The translations under genes were made by a program, and so were the position numbers. DNA of 64,000 nt from Christensenella sp964438705. Its GTDB lineage: Bacteria > Bacillota > Clostridia > Christensenellales > Christensenellaceae. The notes below the pieces were generated by a model that saw only the letters and a list, made by a program, of their open reading frames with translations, did not search any database and was not told where the DNA came from. The stretch is from the NCBI GenBank assembly GCA_964438705.1, contig CAYTKQ010000007.1, forward strand, positions 1 through 64,000, in the 5' to 3' direction. How positions within the stretch are numbered: the first letter of the stretch is position 1; each line of letters opens with the position of its first letter. Below, in pieces: positions 54,036 through 62,676 of the stretch.

Positions 54036-54857
54036 ATGAACGTGGAAAAACGGCAGGAAGTGGAACAGTTTGCGCGGCAGATTAGGATCGAGGCACTGCG
54101 GGCGCTGAAGAATCTTGGATTTGGACATGTAGGCGGGGCGATGTCCGTTGCGGACGTGATCGCGCTGCTTTACGCGGATGAGATGAACGTGGACCCGAAG
54201 GACCCCCAAAAGCGCACGCGCGACCAGCTTGTGCTTTCCAAGGGACACGCGGGGCCCACGCTTTATGCGGCGCTTGCGCTGAAGGGATTTTTCCCGATGG
54301 AGGCGCTTGCGACCATCAACACGGGAGGGACGATCCTCCCGAGCCACTGCGACCGGAACAAAACGCCGGGGGTGGACATGAGCACGGGTTCGCTCGGGCA
54401 GGGCATGTCTACGGCGATCGGCATTGCGCTGGCACAGAAGATGGACGGACTCGCCGCGCGCACCTTTCTGATTCTTGGGGACGGGGAGTGCGACGAGGGA
54501 CAGGTATGGGAGGGCGCGATGTTTGCTGCACAGCAAAGGGTGTCCAACCTGATCGCTTTCGTGGACAACAACAATCAGCAGTTGGACGGTTATCTGGACG
54601 ACATCTGCGGACTGGGTGATATCCGGCAAAAATTTGAGGATTTTGGCTGGAACGCTGTGGAGTGCGACGGGCATGACGTGGGGGCGATCAGTGAAGCGAT
54701 CGCGCGTGCAGACGGGGAAAAGCCAAACATGATCGTTCTGCACACACAAAAAGGAAAGGGCTGTACCTTTGCGGAGGGAATCCTTTACAATCACCACATG
54801 CAGTTCAGCGCGGAGCAGGCGGATGAAGCGATTGCGGCGCTCGAGCAGGCGCAATGA
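54036..54857 (+). CDS. Transketolase N-terminal (TPP-binding) subunit
   Basis: The 273-residue protein is the N-terminal half of a split transketolase, with the thiamine diphosphate motif GDGECDEGQVWEGAM and DNNNQQLDG, SKGHAGP and STGSLGQGMS. It transfers two-carbon units between sugars or sugar phosphates together with the next gene product. In a catabolic cluster with a sugar importer it may act on an unusual ketose, as split transketolases in apiose or ascorbate-type pathways do; here the substrate is unknown. ATG 54036 follows GAGGAGAAACGGT. Confidence 0.92.
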   Translation: MNVEKRQEVEQFARQIRIEALRALKNLGFGHVGGAMSVADVIALLYADEMNVDPKDPQKRTRDQLVLSKGHAGPTLYAALALKGFFPMEALATINTGGTILPSHCDRNKTPGVDMSTGSLGQGMSTAIGIALAQKMDGLAARTFLILGDGECDEGQVWEGAMFAAQQRVSNLIAFVDNNNQQLDGYLDDICGLGDIRQKFEDFGWNAVECDGHDVGAISEAIARADGEKPNMIVLHTQKGKGCTFAEGILYNHHMQFSAEQADEAIAALEQAQ

Positions 54858-54870
54858 GGAGGAAGAGGAC

Positions 54871-55845
54871 ATGACTGGATATAAAATCTGCACCACGGCA
54901 GAGGTGGAAGCGCATGCGATGCGGGACGTTTACTGCGAAACGCTCATAAAGATGGCGGAACGCAATGGGGATATCGTCGCGATGGACGCAGACCTAATGA
55001 ACTCCATCGGCATGGTGCCGTTTGGAGAAAAGTTTCCCAAGCGCACGTTCAACTGCGGCATACAGGAGGCCAACATGGTGGGTGTGGCAGCAGGGCTTTC
55101 CTCGATGGGGAAAATTCCGTTCATCCACACGTTTGGCACGTTTGCGACGCGGCGGGTGGCGGATCAGGTGTTTGTTTCCTGCGCGTTCGCACAGGCAAAC
55201 GTGCGCATCATCGGCAGCGATCCGGGCATCACTGCGGCGTTTAACGGCGGCACGCATATGCCCTTTGAGGACATGGGAATCATGCGCGGCATCCCGACGG
55301 TGACGGTGATCGAGCCGACTGATTCGGTGATGCTTAAGGATGTTTTGGAGCAGCTCGAGCATACGGACGGCGTTTATTATGTGCGGCTCTCACGCAAAAA
55401 CGCGGTCAAAATATTTGAGGACGGTTCAAAATTTGAAATCGGGAAGGCGGCGCGGCTTCGGGACGGAAAAGACGTGACGGTCATCGCGAGCGGCATCATG
55501 ACAGCAGAGGCGATGGAAGCGGCGCGTATGCTTGAAAACAAAGGGATATCGGCGGGCGTGCTCAACATGTTCACCATCAAGCCTATCGATCGGGAAGCGA
55601 TCGTCGAGGCGGCGCAAAAGACAGGCGCGGTGGTGACGGCGGAAAATCACAACATCTTAAATGGGCTGGGCAGCGCGGTTGCAGAGGTGCTTGGCGAGGA
55701 ATGCCCCGTGCCCATGGAACGCGTGGGCGTGCGCGATGAGCTTGGAGAGGTCGGCTCGGTGGACTTCTTGAAAAAGCGGTTTGCGCTGAATGCCGGGGAG
55801 ATCGTGAGCAGGGCGAAGAAGGCCATAAAAAGAAAGGGAAAATAG
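54871..55845 (+). CDS. Transketolase C-terminal subunit
   Basis: The 324-residue protein carries the pyrimidine-binding and C-terminal domains of a split transketolase (NCGIQEANMVGVAAGLS; NGGTHMPFEDMGIMRG; ENHNILNGLGSAVAEVL). It lies 13 bp after the N-terminal subunit gene, with GAGGAGGAAGAGG upstream of the ATG, and is followed directly by the thiolase ATG. Together the two subunits form one heteromeric enzyme. Confidence 0.92.
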   Translation: MTGYKICTTAEVEAHAMRDVYCETLIKMAERNGDIVAMDADLMNSIGMVPFGEKFPKRTFNCGIQEANMVGVAAGLSSMGKIPFIHTFGTFATRRVADQVFVSCAFAQANVRIIGSDPGITAAFNGGTHMPFEDMGIMRGIPTVTVIEPTDSVMLKDVLEQLEHTDGVYYVRLSRKNAVKIFEDGSKFEIGKAARLRDGKDVTVIASGIMTAEAMEAARMLENKGISAGVLNMFTIKPIDREAIVEAAQKTGAVVTAENHNILNGLGSAVAEVLGEECPVPMERVGVRDELGEVGSVDFLKKRFALNAGEIVSRAKKAIKRKGK

Positions 55846-57036
55846 ATGCGCAAGGTTTATATTTTGAGCGCATGCCGCACGGCCATTGGTGCGTTTGGCG
55901 GCAGTTTGAAGGAATTCGGCGCAGCGCAGCTTGGCGCAATCACGATGCGTGAGGCGATTTCACGCGCGGGGATCGCTGCGGAGAATGTGGATTATGTGCT
56001 TGCAGGAAATGTATTGCAGGCGGGGCAAGGGCAAAACCCCGCGCGGCAGGCGCAGATCGCTGCGGGAATACCCGATGCGGTACCCGCAATGACCCTCAAC
56101 AAGGTGTGCGGCTCCGGTCTTGCGGCGGTAAACCTTGCCGCAGCGATGATCGTTGCCGGGCAAGCGGAATGTGTGCTGGCGGGCGGGATGGAAAGCATGT
56201 CGCGTGCGCCGCATGTCCTCGATTTGCGGTGGGGAAAGAAGATGGGTGATGCGCAGATGGTGGATACGATGATCCGCGACGGGCTGACGGATGCGTTTTA
56301 TGGCTATCATATGGGCATCACAGCAGAAAATGTCGCCAATCAATATCATATCAGCCGCGAGGAGCAGGACATGTTTGCGGTGGCATCCCAGAAAAAGGCG
56401 GCTTCCGCGCGCGCGGAAGGACGATTTTGCGACGAGATCGTGACGGTGGAGATTCCGCAGAAAAAAGGAGAACAGATCGTCTTTTGTGCGGATGAATATA
56501 TCCGCGAGGGAACCACAGCGGAAAAACTGGCGAAGCTTGCGCCCGCCTTTTCAAAGGACGGAACGGTGACGGCGGGGAACGCATCGGGCATAAACGACGG
56601 CGCCGCGTTTATGGTGGTGGTGTCTCAAGCATTTTTGGAGCAAAATGGGCTGAGCGCAATGGCGGCCTATGTGACGGGCGCTTCTGTTGGGGTCGATCCG
56701 CAAATCATGGGGATCGGGCCGGTACCTACCGTAAAAAAGGCACTTGAGCGCGCGGGACTTCGTATGCGGGATATCGATCTGGTGGAAGCGAACGAAGCGT
56801 TCGCCGCACAGGCGATCGCGGTTAAAAGAGCGCTTGAGATCGAAGATGAAAAGCTGAACGTGAACGGCGGGGCGATCGCACTCGGACATCCAATCGGTGC
56901 GTCGGGCGCGCGCATCGCGGTGACGCTGCTGTATGAAATGCAAAAGAGGAACGCAACGCGCGGCCTTGCGACGCTGTGCGTGGGCGGAGGCATGGGCGAA
57001 GCGGCAATCTTTGAACGGGATTCATACTGCAAATAG
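55846..57036 (+). CDS. thlA: Acetyl-CoA C-acetyltransferase (thiolase)
   Basis: The 396-residue thiolase has the nucleophilic Cys in NKVCGSG (near residue 88), the NGGAIALGHPIGASG motif with the catalytic His and the CVGGGMGEA C-terminal Cys. It condenses two acetyl-CoA or, in reverse, cleaves acetoacetyl-CoA. The start codon abuts the preceding stop codon. The next two genes are crotonase and 3-hydroxybutyryl-CoA dehydrogenase, so the three can make crotonyl-CoA for Bcd-EtfAB, although their operon partners suggest a catabolic assignment is also possible. Confidence 0.93.
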   Translation: MRKVYILSACRTAIGAFGGSLKEFGAAQLGAITMREAISRAGIAAENVDYVLAGNVLQAGQGQNPARQAQIAAGIPDAVPAMTLNKVCGSGLAAVNLAAAMIVAGQAECVLAGGMESMSRAPHVLDLRWGKKMGDAQMVDTMIRDGLTDAFYGYHMGITAENVANQYHISREEQDMFAVASQKKAASARAEGRFCDEIVTVEIPQKKGEQIVFCADEYIREGTTAEKLAKLAPAFSKDGTVTAGNASGINDGAAFMVVVSQAFLEQNGLSAMAAYVTGASVGVDPQIMGIGPVPTVKKALERAGLRMRDIDLVEANEAFAAQAIAVKRALEIEDEKLNVNGGAIALGHPIGASGARIAVTLLYEMQKRNATRGLATLCVGGGMGEAAIFERDSYCK

Positions 57037-57046
57037 AGGGGGCGGA

Positions 57047-57820
57047 ATGAATACGATCAAGCTGGATTTGAACGGAGAGATCGCGCAGATCACGCTGTGC
57101 CGCGAGGCGGTAATGAACGCGCTCAATCTGGAAATGCTTTGCGATCTGGATGAGGCAGTCGCCACAGTGGAGCAGAGACGGGGGGTACGCTGCCTCATCA
57201 TAACGGGGCAGGGAAAAAAGGCGTTCGCGGCGGGCGCGGACGTGGGTGCGATGGAGCAAATGAACGACAATGAAGCAAGGGTGCTTGCGCAAAAGGGCTG
57301 CCATGTGATGGATCAGATCGCGGCGCTGTCCTTCCCCGTGATTGCCGCGATCAACGGCTATGCGCTCGGCGGTGGGATGGAGCTTGCGCTTGCCTGCGAC
57401 ATTCGCGTCGCATCGGAAAATGCGGTTTTGGGTCTTCCCGAGGTCATGCTTGGCGTGATGCCCGGATGGGGCGGGACGCGCAGATTGCCTGCGATCGCAG
57501 GATATGCGAACGCGGCGTGGATGGTTTTTTCCGGGGAATGGATCGGCGCGCAGGAGGCTTTGCGTATGGACATTTTGAACACAGTGACCAAACCGGAGGA
57601 ATTGATGGATACCGTGAAGCGCATGGCGGAAAAAATTTGTTCGTGCGCGCCGCTCGGGATCGCGCGGGCAAAAAAGGCGCTGCGGGAATATGCCGGAACG
57701 AATATGCCGCCGGGCATCGAAAACGAGCTGTTTGCGTCGCTGTTTGGCACACAGGATCAAAAGACCGGCATGAAAAATTTCAATAACAAACAGAAAACGA
57801 TACGCTTTGAGGGGAGATAG
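57047..57820 (+). CDS. crt: Enoyl-CoA hydratase (crotonase)
   Basis: The 257-residue enzyme hydrates crotonyl-CoA or similar enoyl-CoA. It has the oxyanion-hole segments AAGADVGAM and INGYALGGGMELALACD and both catalytic glutamates (GGGMELA and GLPEV). ATG 57047 follows GAGGGGGCGGA; longer in-frame starts overlap the thiolase gene. It lies 10 bp after thiolase and 2 bp before the dehydrogenase. Confidence 0.93.
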   Translation: MNTIKLDLNGEIAQITLCREAVMNALNLEMLCDLDEAVATVEQRRGVRCLIITGQGKKAFAAGADVGAMEQMNDNEARVLAQKGCHVMDQIAALSFPVIAAINGYALGGGMELALACDIRVASENAVLGLPEVMLGVMPGWGGTRRLPAIAGYANAAWMVFSGEWIGAQEALRMDILNTVTKPEELMDTVKRMAEKICSCAPLGIARAKKALREYAGTNMPPGIENELFASLFGTQDQKTGMKNFNNKQKTIRFEGR

Positions 57821-57822
57821 CG

Positions 57823-58671
57823 ATGGAGCAGGTGAGTGTGATCGGCGCGGGTACGATGGGTGCGTGCATCGCGCAGGTGTTCGCGGTGGGCGGATATGCC
57901 GTTGTGCTTGTAGACAGAGACATGGAATTTGTGGACAAAGGACGCAGGATCATTGAAAAGAATCTCGCATATCTGGAAGGCAAGGGAACCATTACCGCCG
58001 CACAAAGAGAGGGCTATCTTGCAAATATTCGAGGGACGGATCGCATTGCAGACTGTGCGGGCAGCCTACTTGCCGTAGAAGCGGTTTCCGAAGCGCTGGC
58101 GGTCAAACAGGAAATTTTTTGCGCGCTGGAAGCGGCGCTTGGGCAGGAGGCGATCCTTGCGACCAACACGTCATCGATCTCCATTACATCAATCGGCAGC
58201 GTGCTCAGGCATAAAAACAGGTTTGCGGGCATGCACTTTTTTAATCCGGCGCACATCATGAAGCTCATAGAGGTGGTGGGCGGCATGGAGACGGACGAGG
58301 AAACGATCGCAAAGATTTGCAAAATTGCGCAGACCGTAGGGAAAATGCCCGTGCGGGTGGAAGAGAGCGCGGGATTTGTGGTCAACCGCGTACTGATCCC
58401 CATGATCAACGAGGCCGTGGGGGTGCTGGCGGAAGGCGTTGCAACACGCGAGGATATTGACCTCGCCATGAAACTGGGCGCGTCGCATCCGATGGGGCCG
58501 CTGGCGCTGGCTGATTTGATCGGCAACGACATCGTACTGGCGATCATGGATGTGCTGCATCAGGAAACGGGCGACGGAAAATATCGGGCGCACCCATATC
58601 TGAAAAAAATGGTGCGCGCGGGGCTGCTCGGCAAAAAAACGGGCAGAGGATTTTACGAATATACAAAATAG
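57823..58671 (+). CDS. hbd: 3-hydroxybutyryl-CoA dehydrogenase
   Basis: The 282-residue enzyme has an N-terminal Rossmann fold (VIGAGTMGACIAQ), the TNTSSISIT and FFNPAHIMKLIEVV catalytic segments and the C-terminal helical domain (HPMGPLALADLIGND). It interconverts acetoacetyl-CoA and 3-hydroxybutyryl-CoA. Length and motifs match clostridial Hbd. It completes thiolase-crotonase-dehydrogenase within the operon; bcd-etfBA lie 26 kb away. Confidence 0.93.
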   Translation: MEQVSVIGAGTMGACIAQVFAVGGYAVVLVDRDMEFVDKGRRIIEKNLAYLEGKGTITAAQREGYLANIRGTDRIADCAGSLLAVEAVSEALAVKQEIFCALEAALGQEAILATNTSSISITSIGSVLRHKNRFAGMHFFNPAHIMKLIEVVGGMETDEETIAKICKIAQTVGKMPVRVEESAGFVVNRVLIPMINEAVGVLAEGVATREDIDLAMKLGASHPMGPLALADLIGNDIVLAIMDVLHQETGDGKYRAHPYLKKMVRAGLLGKKTGRGFYEYTK

Positions 58672-58719
58672 AGATTTTATTTCAGGGTCGGCAGTTCACG
58701 ACAGAAAAGGGGAAACGAT

Positions 58720-59751
58720 ATGGCGAAGATGAAGGCGGCGCTTTTTCCGCAAAAGGGACAAATCGAAATGACACAGCGGGAGATACCGGAAATTGCCGAA
58801 GGGGAAGCGCTGGTGGAGGTGAAATACGCAGGCATATGCGGGAGCGATGTGCACGTGTGGCAGGGGCATCACGCAACCGCGACCTATCCGCGTATTCCGG
58901 GGCATGAGTTTTCCGGTGTGCTCGTAGAGGCCAAGGGCACGCTGCGCGATGGCCTGAAACCGGGTGACAGCGTTGTCGTTCAGCCGATCTGGACGTGCGG
59001 TATGTGTGAGCCGTGCATCACCGGGCACGACAATGTATGCAGCCGGTTGAACATATTCGGCATCCACCGCGACGGCTGCTTTGCACAGTATATTCGTGTT
59101 CCTATCCGCAAGGTCTACAAGATGCCGGAGGGTGTATCTCTTAAAATGGGTGCACTGGTGGAACCGCTTGCGGTCGCGGTGCACGATGTGAACCGCAGCG
59201 GGCTTTCGCTGGGAGACAAAACGCTGATCATCGGCGGCGGGCCAATTGGCATGCTGATCGGCATCGTAGCGAAACATGCGGGTGCGGGGCAGGTATACAT
59301 CAGCGAGATCAACCCGTTCCGCATTGATTTTGCGCAGTCCATCGGGCTTCATACCATCAACCCGGCAACGGAAGATCTTGCGCAAAAAACTGTGGAAATT
59401 ACCGGCGGAAAGGGATTTGATGTGGTGTTTGAGGTGTCGGGAAGCAAGGCGGGCATCGCCGCAATGACGCAGACCGCAAAGATCGGCGGAACGATCATGG
59501 TCGTGGGAATGGGCAGTGAATCCTTCCCGGTAGACACGGGGACGGTGATTGCCAAGGAGCTGAAAATGAAAGGGGTGCGCATTCATGCGCAGAAACACTT
59601 CGAAGCGGCAGTGGAGCTGCTAAAAGACGCGGGCATTAGGGAGCAGCTTGACAAGCTGATCACACGGGTGTTTCCATTGAACGAATGTGTTGAGGCGATG
59701 CACTATCAGGTTGAGGACCCCGAGCATTTTAAGGTGGTGCTGGAAATATAA
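58720..59751 (+). CDS. Zinc-dependent medium-chain dehydrogenase (polyol/threonine dehydrogenase type)
   Basis: The 343-residue protein has catalytic zinc ligands in CGSDVH and GHEFSG, the four-cysteine structural zinc loop (CGMCEPCITGHDNVC) and a GGGPIGMLIG nucleotide-binding motif. It resembles sorbitol, L-idonate and threonine dehydrogenases. Its place at the end of a sugar-uptake and glycyl radical enzyme cluster favours a polyol or sugar-derived alcohol as substrate. It starts 48 bp after hbd, with AAAGGGGAAACG upstream. Confidence 0.9.
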   Translation: MAKMKAALFPQKGQIEMTQREIPEIAEGEALVEVKYAGICGSDVHVWQGHHATATYPRIPGHEFSGVLVEAKGTLRDGLKPGDSVVVQPIWTCGMCEPCITGHDNVCSRLNIFGIHRDGCFAQYIRVPIRKVYKMPEGVSLKMGALVEPLAVAVHDVNRSGLSLGDKTLIIGGGPIGMLIGIVAKHAGAGQVYISEINPFRIDFAQSIGLHTINPATEDLAQKTVEITGGKGFDVVFEVSGSKAGIAAMTQTAKIGGTIMVVGMGSESFPVDTGTVIAKELKMKGVRIHAQKHFEAAVELLKDAGIREQLDKLITRVFPLNECVEAMHYQVEDPEHFKVVLEI

Positions 59752-59767
59752 CGCTTTACAAATACCA

Positions 59768-59779
59768 TATTATATAATA
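59768..59779 (+). promoter_or_regulatory. Palindromic operator candidate upstream of gntR
   Basis: TATTATATAATA is a perfect dyad, followed by AGTATATAATG, and ATATACTATAATTGTAT lies just before the gene. The recurring ATAGTATA and ATTGTAT half-sites also occur at 44182-44203 and 49261-49272, suggesting one regulon with autoregulation. Confidence 0.5.
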
Positions 59780-59857
59780 GTATATAATGTAGCGTAAAAA
59801 GCAAATAGTGCAAAAATATAACGGAATATACTATAATTGTATTTTTAGGAGAAGCGT

Positions 59858-60529
59858 GTGGAAAAGCAAGCGAATACCAATCTGGCGCAGTATGTGCACG
59901 GGTACATCATGGAAATGCTCATCAAGCAGGAGCTGAAAAGCGGCGAAAAGGTTCCGGAGGAAAAGATCGCGGATATCTTGAAGGTAAGCCGCACCCCCAT
60001 TCGCGAGGCATTGCGCATCCTTGCTGCAGAAGGACTGGTGGAGCTCTATCCCAAGCGGTTTGCAAAGATCGTGACTTTCACGGAGGAGGACATCCAAGAC
60101 CTTGGCATGGCGCGGCTCAGTCAAGACCTTCTGGCGGGAAAGCTGGCGATCTTCAACGGCAGCAACGCAGATTTCATGGCGCTGGCGCAAATCGCGGAGC
60201 AATGCAATGAATATGCTTTGAAGGGAGATATGTACAACCGGATCGTGACGGACGTGCAGTTTCACCTGAAACTGTCGGAAATCGGCGGGAATCCTATCCT
60301 CACAAAATTTCAGTATGAGCTTTATCAAAAAGTATGCCTGCTGCAAGCGATCGGCTATTCGGGTGTGGAGGACAGCGTCAGTAAAATTTCGCATCACCAG
60401 AAGATCATCGAAGGGCTTGTGGATCGGGATGAGGAAAAGCTGCTCCGCGCGACACGTGAGCATTTGATCAAGTTTTATCATTTGGAGAGCAGCAAGTATA
60501 AATTTTTTCTGGAAAAGGAAATTTTTTAA
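59858..60529 (+). CDS. GntR family transcriptional regulator (FCD type)
   Basis: The 223-residue protein has an N-terminal winged helix (KIADILKVSRTPIREALRILAAEGLVEL) and an FCD ligand-binding domain with metal-ligand residues Asp/His (DVQFHLKL), His (HHQKII) and His (REHLIKF). FCD-type GntR proteins usually sense small organic acids or sugar acids and repress nearby catabolic genes. It starts at GTG 59858 after AGGAGA. It lies at the end of the cluster, and putative operators occur at both cluster promoters and before its own gene. Confidence 0.92.
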   Translation: MEKQANTNLAQYVHGYIMEMLIKQELKSGEKVPEEKIADILKVSRTPIREALRILAAEGLVELYPKRFAKIVTFTEEDIQDLGMARLSQDLLAGKLAIFNGSNADFMALAQIAEQCNEYALKGDMYNRIVTDVQFHLKLSEIGGNPILTKFQYELYQKVCLLQAIGYSGVEDSVSKISHHQKIIEGLVDRDEEKLLRATREHLIKFYHLESSKYKFFLEKEIF

Positions 60530-60546
60530 AATCGTACATTTGTGCA

Positions 60547-60578
60547 GAGCGCCCCGCAGAAACAGGGACGCTCTTTTT
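60547..60578 (+). terminator. Terminator after gntR
   Basis: An interrupted stem (GAGCG-C-CCC with GGG-A-CGCTC) is followed by T5, 18 bp after the stop codon. Confidence 0.8.
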
Positions 60579-60664
60579 GAATATGGAAAAAGCTGATGTA
60601 AAGGAGCATTTTTTGGGGTATAATGAAAGGGAATGTAAAAATTATGACAAAAGGAGCGCGTGGA

Positions 60665-61369
60665 ATGAACGCTCGAATCACATATCTTGACAACAGCGGT
60701 TTTTTGGTGGATACGGGAAACCATATTTTGATCTTTGACGCTTACAATGAGAGGCCGGTCGGCGGTGCGGTCGATCCGGCGGAGTTTGCGGACAAAAAAG
60801 TCGTGGTCTTTGTTTCGCATGCGCACGGTGATCACTATAATCCGGCGATTTTCAAATGGGAGGCGCAGATCGGCGGCATTCGCTATGTGCTTTCGCACGA
60901 CATCCGTCCCCATGCGGGGGCGCTGATGGTTGAGCCGCACGGCGAATACGCGCTGGATGACATCAAAATAAAGACGCTGCGCTCTACCGACGAAGGGGTG
61001 GCGTTCCTCGTGTTTGTTGACGGGCTGTGCATCTATCACGCGGGCGACCTCAACTGGTGGCACTGGGAGGGAGAGGACACGCAATGGAACGCGGATGTGG
61101 CGCGGGACTATAAGCAGGAGATCGATAACCTGAAAGACGAGAAGATCGACATTGCGTTCGTGCCCGTTGATCCGCGTCTTGACGGCGCGCTTTTGCTGGG
61201 TGTGGAATATTTTATGAATACGGCGGGGGCAACGCTTGTGATCCCCATGCACTACGGCGGCGCGGGGGAAACGGCGGCGCGCGCCCTTGAAAATGCGGAC
61301 AGGCCGGTCGGATGCCACTTCGTGCCCCCGATGAACCGCGGTGAGACGCTGGTGTGGGAGCGCGCGTGA
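60665..61369 (+). CDS. Metallo-beta-lactamase-fold hydrolase
   Basis: The 234-residue protein has the zinc-binding motif SHAHGDHY and further ligands in HAGDLN and PMHYGG, as in UlaG/YfiT-like metal-dependent hydrolases. The substrate is unknown. ATG 60665 follows AAAGGAGCGCGTGGA; the longer in-frame starts lack a ribosome site. It is transcribed on its own, upstream of proA. Confidence 0.85.
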   Translation: MNARITYLDNSGFLVDTGNHILIFDAYNERPVGGAVDPAEFADKKVVVFVSHAHGDHYNPAIFKWEAQIGGIRYVLSHDIRPHAGALMVEPHGEYALDDIKIKTLRSTDEGVAFLVFVDGLCIYHAGDLNWWHWEGEDTQWNADVARDYKQEIDNLKDEKIDIAFVPVDPRLDGALLLGVEYFMNTAGATLVIPMHYGGAGETAARALENADRPVGCHFVPPMNRGETLVWERA

Positions 61370-61427
61370 CCTTGTGTCCGGCGAAGCGGGATGCTATACT
61401 GATGAAAAATGGATAAGGAGGATCCTC

Positions 61428-62666
61428 ATGGGCAAGGTGAAAGAAATCGCCATGGCGGCGAGAGCGGCAAAGGCAGCGATGAACCGTCTGAACACGATCG
61501 AAAAGAACAGGATACTCGAGGCGATGGCAACGGGTCTTCTTTCGCATACGGAGGAGATCATGAAGCAAAACGCGCTGGATGTGGACGCCGCGCGCGAGAA
61601 GGGCCGTACGGCGGCGCTCATTGACCGTCTTGCGCTTGACAAGAAGCGCATTTCCGATATGGCGCAGGGCTTGCGGGACGTGGCGGACCTGCCTGACCCC
61701 ATCGGGGAAATATTGCACGCCACCAAGCGTCCGAACGGATTGCTGATCGCAAAGCAGCGGGTACCGATGGGCGTGGTGGGCATCATTTATGAGGCACGTC
61801 CGAACGTGACTGCTGACGCGGTTGGGCTGTGCCTTAAGACATCGAACGCCGTGGTACTTAAGGGCGGAAGTGAGGCCATCCATTCCAACAAAGCGATCGC
61901 AAAGGTGCTGATTGCCGCAGGAGAGGCGGCGGGAATGCCCAAGGGGGCGGTGGGGCTCGTAACGGACACTGCGCGCGAGGCGACGGTGGAGATGATGAAA
62001 CTGAACGGGGTGATCGACGTGCTGATCCCACGCGGGGGCGGCGGGCTGATTCAGTCGGTCGTGCAAAACGCGACGATCCCGGTGATCGAGACAGGTACGG
62101 GAAATTGTCACATTTATGTGGACAAGACGGCGGACCTCGATATGGCAGTGGGCATCACGATCAACGCCAAGACGACGCGCCCCGCGGTGTGTAACGCGGC
62201 GGAGAGTCTGCTCGTGCATCGGGAGGTCGCGGCGGAATTTTTGCCGAAGGTGTTCCGCGCGCTCAAGGAAAAGAATGTGGAGATTCGCGGGGACGCGATG
62301 TGTCAGAAATACGGCGCGATTCCGGCGAGTGAGGAGGATTACGCCACGGAGTTTTTGGATTATGTGATCTCCGTACGGGTGGTGGACGACGTAGACACGG
62401 CGATTGCGCACATCAACCGTTACGGTACGGGCCATAGCGAGGCGATCATTACGAACGATTACAGGAACGCAGAGCAGTTTAAAGCGGATGTGGACGCGGC
62501 GGCAGTGTATGTGAACGCGAGCACGCGCTTTACGGACGGATTTGAGTTTGGTTTTGGCGCGGAGATCGGCATTTCCACGCAAAAGCTGCACGCGCGCGGG
62601 CCGATGGGTTTAAGTGAACTGACGACCACGAAATATGTGATCGACGGGGACGGACAGATCAGATAG
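61428..62666 (+). CDS. proA: Gamma-glutamyl phosphate reductase
   Basis: The 412-residue enzyme reduces gamma-glutamyl phosphate to glutamate semialdehyde in proline synthesis. It is an aldehyde-dehydrogenase-fold protein with the ProA segments GVVGIIYEARPNVT, GGSEAIHSN and the catalytic Cys in RPAVCNAAE. ATG 61428 has AAGGAGGATCCTC upstream. The glutamate 5-kinase gene (proB), normally adjacent, is not in the window. Confidence 0.95.
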   Translation: MGKVKEIAMAARAAKAAMNRLNTIEKNRILEAMATGLLSHTEEIMKQNALDVDAAREKGRTAALIDRLALDKKRISDMAQGLRDVADLPDPIGEILHATKRPNGLLIAKQRVPMGVVGIIYEARPNVTADAVGLCLKTSNAVVLKGGSEAIHSNKAIAKVLIAAGEAAGMPKGAVGLVTDTAREATVEMMKLNGVIDVLIPRGGGGLIQSVVQNATIPVIETGTGNCHIYVDKTADLDMAVGITINAKTTRPAVCNAAESLLVHREVAAEFLPKVFRALKEKNVEIRGDAMCQKYGAIPASEEDYATEFLDYVISVRVVDDVDTAIAHINRYGTGHSEAIITNDYRNAEQFKADVDAAAVYVNASTRFTDGFEFGFGAEIGISTQKLHARGPMGLSELTTTKYVIDGDGQIR

Positions 62667-62676
62667 GAGAAACACG

